DNA of 64,000 bases from assembly GCA_036307185.1 (NCBI GenBank), contig JAXJYC010000040.1, positions 60,198 to 124,197 on the forward strand, written 5' to 3'. Below, one piece after another: positions 31,925-40,555 of this stretch; positions within the stretch are counted from its first letter, which is position 1, and each line of letters starts with the position of its first letter. Position numbers and translations under genes: made by a program. Below the pieces are notes generated by a model. It searched no databases and had not been told where the DNA came from. It saw only the letters and a list, made by a program, of their open reading frames with translations. The stretch is from SVEL01 sp017381055. Lineage in GTDB: Bacteria; Bacillota; Clostridia; Lachnospirales; Lachnospiraceae.

Positions 31925-32467
31925 ATGAACAGTAAAGCAAAAAAAGTAGCTCTAGTTGGAATGCTATGTGCTCTAGCATTCGTCACAGTCGTGGCAATTC
32001 GAATTCCTGTCGTTTTGTTCCTTAAGTACGAAGCGAAGGATGTCATCATCGCGTTAGGTGGATTTATATTTGGACCACTTACGTCTCTAATTGTTTCAGT
32101 TATAGTTTCCTTTATTGAAATGATTACAATCAGTGATACTGGTTACATAGGTTTCGCAATGAATGTTTTATCTACATGTGCGTTTGCATGTACAGCTGCA
32201 TTTATTTACAAGAAAAAACATACTATTACTGGCGCCATCACAGGCCTTGTATGCGGTATATTACTTGCAACAGCAGCAATGATTGCATGGAATTATTTCC
32301 TTACACCTATTTATATGAACACACCAAGAGAAGTAGTGGCAAAGATGTTAGTTCCATATTTCTTACCATTCAACTTAGGTAAGAACGCTGTAAATGCAGC
32401 TCTTGTTCTTCTAATTTATAAGCCAGTTGTTATTGGATTAAGAAAAGCAAAATTACTTGAGAAATAA
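31925..32467 (+). CDS. ribU: Riboflavin ECF transporter S component RibU
   Basis: Membrane substrate-binding component that, with the ECF energising module, imports riboflavin. 180 residues, five to six hydrophobic helices (about 8-28, 42-62, 70-95, 102-120, 135-160). It shows the N-terminal KKVALVGMLCALAFVTVV with the conserved EcfT-contact region, AKDVIIALGGFIFGPLTSLI and FLPFNLGKNAVNAALVLLIY. AGGAGG is 8 nt before ATG 31925. The upstream FMN riboswitch confirms the substrate. Monocistronic or read through into the next gene, which has its own promoter. Confidence 0.94.
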   Translation: MNSKAKKVALVGMLCALAFVTVVAIRIPVVLFLKYEAKDVIIALGGFIFGPLTSLIVSVIVSFIEMITISDTGYIGFAMNVLSTCAFACTAAFIYKKKHTITGAITGLVCGILLATAAMIAWNYFLTPIYMNTPREVVAKMLVPYFLPFNLGKNAVNAALVLLIYKPVVIGLRKAKLLEK

Positions 32468-32470
32468 GTT

Positions 32471-32499
32471 TTGATTATTGCATACAAAAATGGTATACT
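32471..32499 (+). promoter_or_regulatory. Promoter of the DtxR-type regulator (TTGATT-17-TATACT)
   Basis: -35 TTGATT (32471-32476), 17-bp spacer, -10 TATACT (32494-32499), 38 bp before the start codon. It overlaps the ribU 3' flank. Confidence 0.55.
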
Positions 32500-32536
32500 A
32501 AACTCAGTTAATACATTACGTTAATCGAGGTGCACT

Positions 32537-32905
32537 ATGGCAATTAATGAATCAGCTGAAAACTATTTAGAAACCATACTTATGCTTAGCAAAAAAAAGC
32601 CTGTTGTTCGTTCTGTAGATATTGCAAACGAATTAGGCTTTAAGAAATCTAGTGTAAGTGTTGCTATGAAGCATTTGCGTGAAAATAATCATATCACAGT
32701 AACAGAAGAGGGCTATATCTATCTAACCGAAAGCGGCCAGAATATTGCCAATATGGTTTTTGAGCGCCACGAAACAATATCTAAATGTCTCGTTTCCTTA
32801 GGTGTAGATAAAGAAATTGCAGACGAAGACGCCTGCAAAATCGAACACATATTAAGCCCTGAGAGCTTTGAAGCTATAAAGAAGCATCTTAACTCTCACA
32901 TCTAA
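32537..32905 (+). CDS. DtxR/MntR-family metal-dependent transcriptional regulator
   Basis: 122-residue winged-helix repressor: INESAENYLETILMLSKKKP, VVRSVDIANELGFKKSSVSV with the recognition helix, and the dimerisation/metal region ending DEDACKIEHILSPESFEAIK. No C-terminal SH3/FeoA domain, like MntR in size. The metal motif is C-x-x-E-H. In DtxR/IdeR this Cys is an iron-site ligand, while MntR has Glu there, so iron rather than manganese sensing is suggested. A FeoA-FeoB iron transporter lies 4 kb away. GAGGTGC precedes ATG 32537. Convergent with the HTH gene and ended by a shared terminator. Confidence 0.85.
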   Translation: MAINESAENYLETILMLSKKKPVVRSVDIANELGFKKSSVSVAMKHLRENNHITVTEEGYIYLTESGQNIANMVFERHETISKCLVSLGVDKEIADEDACKIEHILSPESFEAIKKHLNSHI

Positions 32906-32927
32906 AATATATCATATAGTACTTTTT

Positions 32928-32963
32928 ATAGAAGTTCTTAATTCTAAGAACTTCTATTTTTTT
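32928..32963 (+). terminator. Terminator after the DtxR-type gene, overlapping a convergent gene
   Basis: Perfect stem ATAGAAGTTCTTA / TAAGAACTTCTAT with a 4-nt loop, then TTTTTTT on the plus strand. The 3' half of the stem encodes the last four codons and stop of the convergent HTH gene, so one sequence serves both. Confidence 0.85.
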
Positions 32964-33933
32964 CAAATATCTGAACCACTGCTACCACTGCTGCAAATAG
33001 CACTCCAGCTATAGGCCAGATAAGTCCGCAAACCTTCCATGCAATTCCAAAAAATCCCATAGTCAAGAATATCGCTGTTACAATTGTCCAGTATATTGTA
33101 GAAACCATTCCTACGATAGATGTACTAGTTTTATTCTCTACAGTGTACTCGCCTTCCTGCAATAATTTCTCAAAGCTTGCATTATTTATACCGGCAATTA
33201 CAAATAAATTTACACCTAGAGCCACAATAAACAATGTTATACAAAATAGTATTACACTTACAAAATCATTTGCATCAATTACAGCAGCACTAAATAACAC
33301 CATCGCACCACCAAAGCATGATGCCAATCCTAATATGTTATTTCTTGTATAGATTGGATTATACTGAGCCATTCTCTCTTTAACCATTCCTGTTACGCCA
33401 TACTCTGTATCGATAACATTCTCTTCCAAATACTGAAACTTCTTAGTTTTAGCTCCACAGCCTATAAATATGCCACACGCGATTCCTACTATAAATAAAA
33501 GTAAAATCATACCAATTCCACCTGCTGCATCCTCAGACATTGGAATATAACCTTCCTCTGCAGCTACAGCCAATATAAACATAATTATAGGTGAAATAAT
33601 ACATAAGAACACTCCAAAAGCGATCTTTGGTGCTGTTTCCTTCTTTACTTTAAGGAATTCATTTGCTTCTTCCATAGTAACTCGTCTTGCACCAACTTTG
33701 TTCTCTTCACTTGTAGCTACCACTTCCTCTGCTTCAATTTCATCTTTAATAAGGTAATCAACAGTCACGCCAAATAACTTGCTCATCTCTAATATTCTCT
33801 GAATATCAGGTGTTGTCTGAGCACCTTCCCATTTAGAAACTGCCTGTCTTGTAACTCCAAGCTTCTCGGCCAACTCTTCCTGTGACCATCCATTTTTCTT
33901 TCTTTCCAAAATAATCTTATCTGCTAAAATCAT
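32944..33933 (-). CDS. Helix-turn-helix (XRE) regulator with four-TM C-terminal domain
   Basis: N-terminal Cro/CI-type HTH: MILADKIILERKKNGWSQEE, LAEKLGVTRQAVSKWEGAQT (about 20-39), followed by PDIQRILEMSKLFGVTVDYL. A charged linker (70-105) joins it to a membrane domain with hydrophobic stretches near 112-130, 145-167, 200-245 and 275-320. This is a membrane-tethered regulator type common in Clostridia, ligand unknown. ATG 33933 is preceded by GGGAG; the longer frame to 34038 has no homology to the family start. The 3' end overlaps the terminator of the convergent DtxR-type gene. Confidence 0.85.
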   Translation of the reverse strand: MILADKIILERKKNGWSQEELAEKLGVTRQAVSKWEGAQTTPDIQRILEMSKLFGVTVDYLIKDEIEAEEVVATSEENKVGARRVTMEEANEFLKVKKETAPKIAFGVFLCIISPIIMFILAVAAEEGYIPMSEDAAGGIGMILLLFIVGIACGIFIGCGAKTKKFQYLEENVIDTEYGVTGMVKERMAQYNPIYTRNNILGLASCFGGAMVLFSAAVIDANDFVSVILFCITLFIVALGVNLFVIAGINNASFEKLLQEGEYTVENKTSTSIVGMVSTIYWTIVTAIFLTMGFFGIAWKVCGLIWPIAGVLFAAVVAVVQIFEKNRSS

Positions 33934-34026
33934 TTTTTCATCTCCCATCTTAATTATTTTTCGTCGAGTTTTCCACCTCAACTCTGGCGTAATTTTATCA
34001 AAATGGCGGGTTGCATACAAGAAAAT

Positions 34027-34056
34027 GGCAGCGGTCATTTTTGTTAACCGCTAGTT
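34027..34056 (-). terminator. Possible weak terminator after nth
   Basis: Minus strand AGCGGT-TAACAAAAATG-ACCGCT then GCCATTTTCTT: a six-base stem with a poor T-run, 90 nt after the nth stop. The rest of the 33934-34143 gap shows nothing else I can support. Confidence 0.3.
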
Positions 34057-34143
34057 GCGTCCTTGACATTTCTAGTATTTTCCACATATTCCCAACCCAA
34101 CTTTTATCTTATTACTTTTTCGAAATTCATACTCCCATTTTAT

Positions 34144-34779
34144 CTACACACTTGCCGACTTACATACTTCTCTCAAACAGCATCTGGCACAATACGGTTT
34201 TGTTCTTGCTGTGCAAATTTCTCTTCCGTGATCTACCAATCTATGACAGAAATCATTTCCTTCTTCTGGTGGTATTATTTTCCATAATTCCATTTCTACC
34301 TTTTTAGGTTCCTTTATATTATTTACTAAACCAAATCGATTAACTAATCTTATGCAATGTGTATCTGTAACAATGGCTGGTTTACCAAATACATCTCCCA
34401 TTATAAGATTTGCACTTTTTCGTCCAACTCCCGGAAGCTCCATTAGCTTATCAAAATCTTCTGGCACCTTTCCATCGTACTTTTCATATAAAATCTTCAT
34501 ACAAGCACTTATATCTTTAGCCTTGCTTTTTCCTAAACCACATGGTCTAACGATTTCTTCTATTTCCTCTACTGCTGCCTTTGCCAAAGCCTCCACTGTT
34601 GGATATTTTTCATATAAGTCTTTTACCACCACGTTAACTCTAGCATCTGTACACTGAGCCGCTAGACGCACACTAACAAGCAACTTCCAAGCTTCATCAT
34701 ATTCTAAGGAGCAGCCTGTATCAGGATATTCTTTTTTAAGTAATTCTATAATAGCTAAGGCTCTTTCTTTTTTCCTCAT
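34144..34779 (-). CDS. nth: Endonuclease III
   Basis: Bifunctional DNA glycosylase/AP lyase for oxidised pyrimidines. Helix-hairpin-helix LPGVGRKSANLIMGDVFG with the catalytic Lys in VGRKSAN (about 115-121), catalytic Asp in IVTDTHCIRLVNRFG (about 133), and a C-terminal [4Fe-4S] cluster motif C-x7-C-x2-C-x5-C in ICTARTKPYCARCCLREVC. The canonical first spacing is x6, so one residue is inserted. 211 residues from ATG 34779, AGGAGG upstream; the ORF extends to 34812 without a site. It lies 90 nt after the SLC13 permease gene and may be co-transcribed. Confidence 0.94.
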   Translation of the reverse strand: MRKKERALAIIELLKKEYPDTGCSLEYDEAWKLLVSVRLAAQCTDARVNVVVKDLYEKYPTVEALAKAAVEEIEEIVRPCGLGKSKAKDISACMKILYEKYDGKVPEDFDKLMELPGVGRKSANLIMGDVFGKPAIVTDTHCIRLVNRFGLVNNIKEPKKVEMELWKIIPPEEGNDFCHRLVDHGREICTARTKPYCARCCLREVCKSASV

Positions 34780-34869
34780 ACGCCAAACCTCCTGTTTGAA
34801 TTTATTTTCCACAAATATAATCTAATTATGAAAAGCTTTCCACCACAACATTAGTTATATGAACAATTA

Positions 34870-35985
34870 TTATCCTAACAACATATAAACCACCATAAGC
34901 ACTGCTAAAAATACTACATTCCATACTGTAAAGCTTACAAAATATTTTCCCTTTTTTTCTGGCTGGCCATTAGCAACCTGTTTATAGGATATAAGACTGG
35001 CCATTGATGCGATAAGTGTTCCAAGTCCGCCTAAATTAGTTCCGATTATAAGTCCTTCATAATTTGTAGTAAAGCCCGATAATAACAATGCTGCTGGCAC
35101 ATTACTAACCGCCTGGCTAGAGATTATAGACACAGCTACCTCTCTGCCTTTCACAAGAGATGACAACATATTTTTCACAGCAGGAAGCTCGCCCATATTT
35201 CCTATAAATATAAAGAATGCAATAAATGTTAATAGTAATGCATAATCTGCACCCTTTACCGCTTCCTTTTCCATAAATAATGCTACTAAAAATATAGCTA
35301 CTGTAATCACATGCCACGGAAGCACTCGTACAACCACCAAAATACAAAGAACAAACATTATAAAATAAACTACCACTCGCACCTTGCTAGAATTAGTTTT
35401 ATTATCTTCATTTATGCTTAGTGTCACACTCTCTTTTTTAAATGTTAAAATCACTACAATTAATAGAACCGCAGAAACTGCCGTATAGGGTAGCATTAGA
35501 AGTATAAACTGTGCAATTCCCATTCCGCTAGTTCCATAAAGATATAAGTTCTGAGGATTTCCCATAGGCGTTAACATACTTCCTAAGTTTGCCGCAATTG
35601 TTTGCATCACCACCACTGGAATAACTAAATTTTCTTTGCCACTCATTTTTAATGTAAGAAGTGCTAGTGGCACAAATGTAATCAATGCAACATCATTTGT
35701 CAAAAGCATTGCCGAAAAGAAACACAAAAATACAAGAACAAACGCTAACTTTCTAGTACTATTGCACTTTCTTATAAGACTTTTACCTAAGCCATCAAAG
35801 ATTCCATTAATACCAAGGCCTGCCATAACTATCATAAGTGATAATAAAATTCCAAGCACTCGAAAATCTATATACTCAATATACTCCTTTGATGGAAGAT
35901 TAAAAAACATAGATATAACAGCAAGTATAGCTGCTACCACAAGTACAGTATCCTTCTTTATAATCTCTAGTATTCTTTCTTTCAT
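34870..35985 (-). CDS. SLC13/ArsB-like (ion transporter superfamily) permease
   Basis: Hydrophobic 371-residue protein with about ten helices. Features of the CitMHS/SLC13 and ArsB group: MLLTNDVALITFVPLALLTL (about 93-112), LGSMLTPMGNPQNLYLYG (about 135-152), the re-entrant-loop-like SSQAVSNVPAALLLSGF (about 290-306) and IIGTNLGGLGTLIASMASLI. The two pseudo-symmetric helical-hairpin (N-P / S-N-V-P) regions are typical of anion or Na+-coupled dicarboxylate carriers. Substrate cannot be told. It begins 5 nt after the phosphoesterase gene, at the end of the DHH-feoAB-phosphoesterase operon. Confidence 0.8.
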   Translation of the reverse strand: MKERILEIIKKDTVLVVAAILAVISMFFNLPSKEYIEYIDFRVLGILLSLMIVMAGLGINGIFDGLGKSLIRKCNSTRKLAFVLVFLCFFSAMLLTNDVALITFVPLALLTLKMSGKENLVIPVVVMQTIAANLGSMLTPMGNPQNLYLYGTSGMGIAQFILLMLPYTAVSAVLLIVVILTFKKESVTLSINEDNKTNSSKVRVVVYFIMFVLCILVVVRVLPWHVITVAIFLVALFMEKEAVKGADYALLLTFIAFFIFIGNMGELPAVKNMLSSLVKGREVAVSIISSQAVSNVPAALLLSGFTTNYEGLIIGTNLGGLGTLIASMASLISYKQVANGQPEKKGKYFVSFTVWNVVFLAVLMVVYMLLG

Positions 35986-35990
35986 ATCTA

Positions 35991-36623
35991 TTAGTTCCCT
36001 TCATCCACCTTAGCTCGTCGTATTCTGTCATTCTCAATCCACTCATCCAACGTAAGAGGCTCATAATCAGAATACATACAAAAACAATTAATCATATGGC
36101 ACTCAAGATTAACCAACTCTTCGCTATCCTTCTTTGGAACTCTTGTATCCCTAATTTGCTTTTGGAACTCATGAATAAGGCGTTCATCATGACTATCATG
36201 AACGTGACCATACAACATATAAGCTCTAGGATTGCCTTTATCATCCACTCTATATTGTCCGTTATAACACATTATAGGATAATGACTAATCACAATCTTA
36301 CACTTATTTTCCTTAAATTCGTGATAAGGCTTAATCCATCTAAATTTGCTTCTATCAAACTTTCTGTCATCTAAAAATTTATCATGATTGCCCTCTATCA
36401 AAAATTTAATTCCATTAAGTCTATCAAGCAACTCATTAGTTTCTGTTCCCTTACCCATAGAGAAATCACCCAGAATCACTATCTCATCCTGAGGGCGTAC
36501 TTTATTATTCCATTTTTTGATCATATACTCATTCATCTCTTCAGCAGAAGCAAAGCCACGGCAATCCATGGCTGTATTAAGGCTTCTATGAAAAAAATGA
36601 CAATCCGAAATATAGTATCGCAT
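35991..36623 (-). CDS. Calcineurin-like metallophosphoesterase
   Basis: Two-metal phosphoesterase fold: MRYYISDCHFFHRSL (D-x-H at 7-9), DEIVILGDFSMGKG (GDF, about 46-59), FLIEGNHDKFLDDR (GNHD, about 72-85), KIVISHYPI and YMLYGHVHDSHDE (GHVH, about 137-149). 210 residues, cytosolic. Family members act on nucleotides or small phosphodiesters; the substrate is not evident. It starts 4 nt after the feoB stop and ends 5 nt before the permease gene, so it is inside the operon. Confidence 0.85.
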   Translation of the reverse strand: MRYYISDCHFFHRSLNTAMDCRGFASAEEMNEYMIKKWNNKVRPQDEIVILGDFSMGKGTETNELLDRLNGIKFLIEGNHDKFLDDRKFDRSKFRWIKPYHEFKENKCKIVISHYPIMCYNGQYRVDDKGNPRAYMLYGHVHDSHDERLIHEFQKQIRDTRVPKKDSEELVNLECHMINCFCMYSDYEPLTLDEWIENDRIRRAKVDEGN

Positions 36624-36626
36624 AAT

Positions 36627-39020
36627 CTAACCTACTAAATTAACTAAATTCACGGCCAACGCACATATCCAAGCAACTGCACACTGTCCAAAGACAACTG
36701 CAAATGCCCACTTGCCACCAAGCTCTCTCTTAACTGCCGCAACTGCTGCCACACAAGGTGTATAAAGTAGGCAGAAAATCAACAACGCCATACCTGACAC
36801 TGGATTTATAGCCGCTGTAACAGCTGCCATACTTCCAAATAATACTGTAAGTGTAGACACAACACTTTCCTTTGCCATAAAGCCTGCGATAAGCGCTGTC
36901 ACAACTCTCCAATCTGCAAATCCAAGCGGTGCAAATATTGGCGCTACAACACCTGATAACATTGCAAGTATGCTGTCCTTTGAATCCTCCACGATTCTAA
37001 ACTGAAGATTAAAGGTCTGTAAAAACCATATTAAAATGGTTGCTATAAATATAACTGTAAATGCTCTCTGTAAGAAATCCTTTGCCTTCTCCCAAAGTAA
37101 TAACAATACATTCTTCGCACCTGGCATACGATAATTAGGCAACTCCATAACAAATGGTACTGCCTCACCCTTAAACATTGTACCCTTAAGAAGTAGTGCT
37201 ACTAATATTCCCACTGCTATTCCTATAAAATACAATGCAACCATTATAAGTCCACTGTATTTTGGGAAGAATGCCGCTGTAAAGAATCCATATATTGGAA
37301 GCTTAGCAGAACAACTCATAAATGGTGTAAGAAGTATGGTCATCTTACGGTCTCTCTCCGATGGTAAGGTTCTACTAGCCATTACTCCAGGCACTGTACA
37401 ACCAAATCCTATAAGCATAGGCACAATACTTCTTCCAGATAAACCAAGTTTTCTAAGTAACTTATCCATTACAAAAGCAACTCTCGCCATATATCCTGTA
37501 TCCTCCAAAAGCGATAGGAAGAAGAATAATATAACGATAATTGGCAAGAAGCTTAATACACTTCCCACACCATTAAATATTCCATCTATTACTAATGAAT
37601 GAATAACACTGTTAACATTCCACGAACTTAGCGCTCCATCTACCACCGCTGTCAACTTCTCGATTCCAAGCTCTAGAATTCCCTGACACCAAGCGCCTAA
37701 TACATTAAATGTAAGATAAAAAATAATAGCCATAATACCAACAAATGTCGGTATAGCAGTGTACTTTCCTGTAAGTATCTTATCGATTCTTTGACTTCTG
37801 ATAAGTTCCTTACTCTCCGAAGGCTTCACAACTGTAGCCTCCACCAATTTCTCTATAAAACTAAATCGCATATCTGCAATGGCCGCCGCTCTATCTAAGC
37901 CACGTTCCTCTTCCATCTGCAAGATAATATGCTCTAACATTTCCTTTTCATTAGTTGATAAATCAAGCATTTCCTCTATAGATTTATCACCCTCTGCAAG
38001 TTTTGTTGCTGCAAAACGAAGTGGTACTCCTGCCTTTTTCGCATGATCCTCTATAAGATGCATTATACCGTGAAGACATCTATGTACTGCTCCATCATGG
38101 TCCTCCTTGTGACAGAAATCCTTTCTGCCAGGACTCTCCTGATACTTAGCTACGTGAATAGCATGACTTATAAGCTCATCTACGCCTTCATTTTTCATAG
38201 CAGAAATAGGAACAACCGGAATACCAAGAAGTTCCTCCATCTCATTGATGCGAACAACACCACCATTTCCACGCATCTCATCCATCATATTTATAGCAAG
38301 AACCATAGGAATATCCAGCTCCATAAGCTGCATAGTAAGATAAAGATTTCTCTCTATATTAGTTCCATCAACTATATTAATAATTCCCTTTGGTTTCTCA
38401 TCAAGAATAAACTGACGAGTAACTATCTCCTCACTTGTATACGGAGACATTGAATAAATGCCTGGAAGATCTGTAATCTCTGTATTTGCAACACCCTTTA
38501 TCTGTCCACTTTTTCTATCCACAGTTACACCAGGGAAGTTGCCCACATGCTGATTAGCTCCTGTAAGCTGATTAAACAAAGTAGTCTTTCCACAGTTCTG
38601 ATTTCCAGCTAATGCAAATGATAATAATTCACCCTCTGGAAGCGGATGCTCGTGGTCCTTTGCGTGATACTTTCCACCCTCACCAAGACCTGGATGTACT
38701 CCTTTTTTCTTAAGCTCCTTAGCTGACTTACAAGGTTTGGAAATCTTATTATCATTAGTATTTTCTACCTGTTCTTCTTTAGCTAATTCATCCTCACAGA
38801 TTAAATCAACTAAAATCTTTGCAGCATCATCCAATCTAAGTGTAAGCTCATATCCATGAACTCTAAGCTCCATAGGGTCACCCATAGGCGCATACTTTAC
38901 AACAGTTACGCTAGCTCCTGGAATTATACCCATGTCAAGAAAGTGCTGACGCAACGCGCCCTCACCACCTACTTCTTTAACTATACCGGTTTTGCCTATT
39001 TGCAATTCCTTCAATGTCAT
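36627..39020 (-). CDS. feoB: Ferrous iron transporter, FeoA-FeoB fusion
   Basis: Imports Fe2+ across the cytoplasmic membrane. N-terminal FeoA (SH3-like) domain 1-75 (MTLKELQIGKTGIVKEVGGE), a His-containing linker (HPGLGEGGKYHAKDHEHPLP), then the G-protein domain with G1 GNQNCGKTTLF (about 138-148), G3 TDLPGIYS and G4 INMMDE. A His/Cys-rich stretch CHKEDHDGAVHRCLH lies near 300. Membrane domain with two Gate motifs from about 415 (FVGIMAIIFYLTFNVLGAW; MLIGFGCTVPGVMASRTL). 797 residues. ATG 39020 overlaps the DHH gene stop (TAATG). FeoA is also commonly separate; here it is fused. Confidence 0.94.
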   Translation of the reverse strand: MTLKELQIGKTGIVKEVGGEGALRQHFLDMGIIPGASVTVVKYAPMGDPMELRVHGYELTLRLDDAAKILVDLICEDELAKEEQVENTNDNKISKPCKSAKELKKKGVHPGLGEGGKYHAKDHEHPLPEGELLSFALAGNQNCGKTTLFNQLTGANQHVGNFPGVTVDRKSGQIKGVANTEITDLPGIYSMSPYTSEEIVTRQFILDEKPKGIINIVDGTNIERNLYLTMQLMELDIPMVLAINMMDEMRGNGGVVRINEMEELLGIPVVPISAMKNEGVDELISHAIHVAKYQESPGRKDFCHKEDHDGAVHRCLHGIMHLIEDHAKKAGVPLRFAATKLAEGDKSIEEMLDLSTNEKEMLEHIILQMEEERGLDRAAAIADMRFSFIEKLVEATVVKPSESKELIRSQRIDKILTGKYTAIPTFVGIMAIIFYLTFNVLGAWCQGILELGIEKLTAVVDGALSSWNVNSVIHSLVIDGIFNGVGSVLSFLPIIVILFFFLSLLEDTGYMARVAFVMDKLLRKLGLSGRSIVPMLIGFGCTVPGVMASRTLPSERDRKMTILLTPFMSCSAKLPIYGFFTAAFFPKYSGLIMVALYFIGIAVGILVALLLKGTMFKGEAVPFVMELPNYRMPGAKNVLLLLWEKAKDFLQRAFTVIFIATILIWFLQTFNLQFRIVEDSKDSILAMLSGVVAPIFAPLGFADWRVVTALIAGFMAKESVVSTLTVLFGSMAAVTAAINPVSGMALLIFCLLYTPCVAAVAAVKRELGGKWAFAVVFGQCAVAWICALAVNLVNLVG

Positions 39021-40522
39021 TATGCTTCGTCTCCTCTAACATATGTATTCTCAAAAACTTCCTTTTTTACAAGATATATATCATTCTCGTCATCTGCTGG
39101 ATAGCAAATATAATCTCCAGCCACACCATACATATATTTTTCATAATCCCACTTTGTAAATACCTTTGCTGGTTTCTTAAGCTGCTTAGCCATAACAACG
39201 CCACCAGCATCAGACACACATTTCTTAGCATAAGAAAGAATACCATGCATCTTATTATCTACCATACTCATAACCAATGGCTCGTACTCAAACTCCCACT
39301 CATAAGGCTTATTGCTAGCTGTATAATTTCTCTCAAATGTATCTCTCTCGATAGGATATACCTCTCCAAAATATCCTATCATAAGATATATATCATCCTT
39401 TGCAGTAACATATACGTCACCTTCATAAGTTCTTACTCTACATTCTGTACCTGGCTCAAACATATCTGCTGTCTTTACATAACCATATGTATATGGAAGT
39501 TTAATATGCGGTCTAAACTTGCTATAATCATCCAATCCCTCATCAGCATAGAAAATATCATAGCTATCAAAGTAGTCATCTACACGACTAAAGAAATATG
39601 ATTCAATACCTTGAGCTCCGTATAATTCGTCAAACTTATTTTTGTTAATAAAACCACCGGCCTTATCTAAGTGTCCACCACCATTTCCAATACCTTCAGT
39701 CAAGAATTCCGCAAGCTCATTTGCCGCAACCTCTGCTACACAGCTTCTAATAGAAAGCTTATATCCACCTGGACATTCATTGAAAATAATATTTATATCA
39801 ATACTATCAACCTGTACAACCAAGTCACCAATAAGACCTAAGATATTAGGATCACATGGATTTGCCTTTATAATAGATAATCTCTTTTTCTCGTCATAGC
39901 TATATCTAACAAGAGCAATACCCGCTGTCTCAAGCTCCTGCAAGGTAAAGTTTGAATGCTTAAACTTACTGATAAGTGATCTATTAATCTTCAATTCTTC
40001 AACCATATCATGATCAAGTGGATGACGAATTTCCGACAACTCATTACTATCCATGAATAGTCCATAATAAAGAGCTGTTGCTAGGTTCACATCACCATTT
40101 ACATCAAAGCCTTCATTCTTAAGCATATCAAAACAAATAGTTGAGCAGCTTACTATATGGCTACGAATCTCACACATAGCATCAGATGAACGACCTGTAT
40201 TATGATGGTCAACCATAGCTATATTTTCAGCTTCAAATTTAAATACATTTCCTTCTCCATACTGACAATCAACTGTAAGAAGAAGCTCTGGCTTATAATC
40301 AAACTCCTTAACATACTCAACAGGAATATCAAGTTCATCAATCATCATAAGAATGTTTCTCTTAGTTATCTTAAACTTGCCTCCATATATAAGTCTTACA
40401 TCCTTGCCCTTCCATCTAAAATACTTATATAATGCAAATCCAGACCCCACCGCATCTGCATCCGGATTGTCATGCATCTGAATAACAATCTCATTAAATC
40501 TGTCCAATGTTCTCAATTTCAT
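39020..40522 (-). CDS. DHH-family phosphoesterase
   Basis: DHH/DHHA1 nuclease-phosphatase related to NrnA/oligoribonucleases. Motifs: IVIQMHDNPDADAVGSGFAL (D-x-D at about 18-22), LLTVDCQYGEG, AMVDHHNTGRSSD (DHH, about 107-109). DHHA1-type GGGHLDKAGGFINK with the GGGH motif (about 285-298). The additional 180-residue C-terminal region is longer than in NrnA (about 320 residues) and has no recognised domain. Likely degrades short oligonucleotides or cyclic-dinucleotide products, inferred. It begins 33 nt after the TIR gene and is translationally coupled to feoAB. Confidence 0.85.
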   Translation of the reverse strand: MKLRTLDRFNEIVIQMHDNPDADAVGSGFALYKYFRWKGKDVRLIYGGKFKITKRNILMMIDELDIPVEYVKEFDYKPELLLTVDCQYGEGNVFKFEAENIAMVDHHNTGRSSDAMCEIRSHIVSCSTICFDMLKNEGFDVNGDVNLATALYYGLFMDSNELSEIRHPLDHDMVEELKINRSLISKFKHSNFTLQELETAGIALVRYSYDEKKRLSIIKANPCDPNILGLIGDLVVQVDSIDINIIFNECPGGYKLSIRSCVAEVAANELAEFLTEGIGNGGGHLDKAGGFINKNKFDELYGAQGIESYFFSRVDDYFDSYDIFYADEGLDDYSKFRPHIKLPYTYGYVKTADMFEPGTECRVRTYEGDVYVTAKDDIYLMIGYFGEVYPIERDTFERNYTASNKPYEWEFEYEPLVMSMVDNKMHGILSYAKKCVSDAGGVVMAKQLKKPAKVFTKWDYEKYMYGVAGDYICYPADDENDIYLVKKEVFENTYVRGDEA

Positions 40523-40555
40523 AACTACACTACACCTTTCAAGCTTGCCTTTTTA

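Noticed and set aside
31768..32049. 93-aa minus-strand frame over the FMN riboswitch
   Set aside because: Antisense of the riboswitch and ribU; no ribosome binding site or family match.
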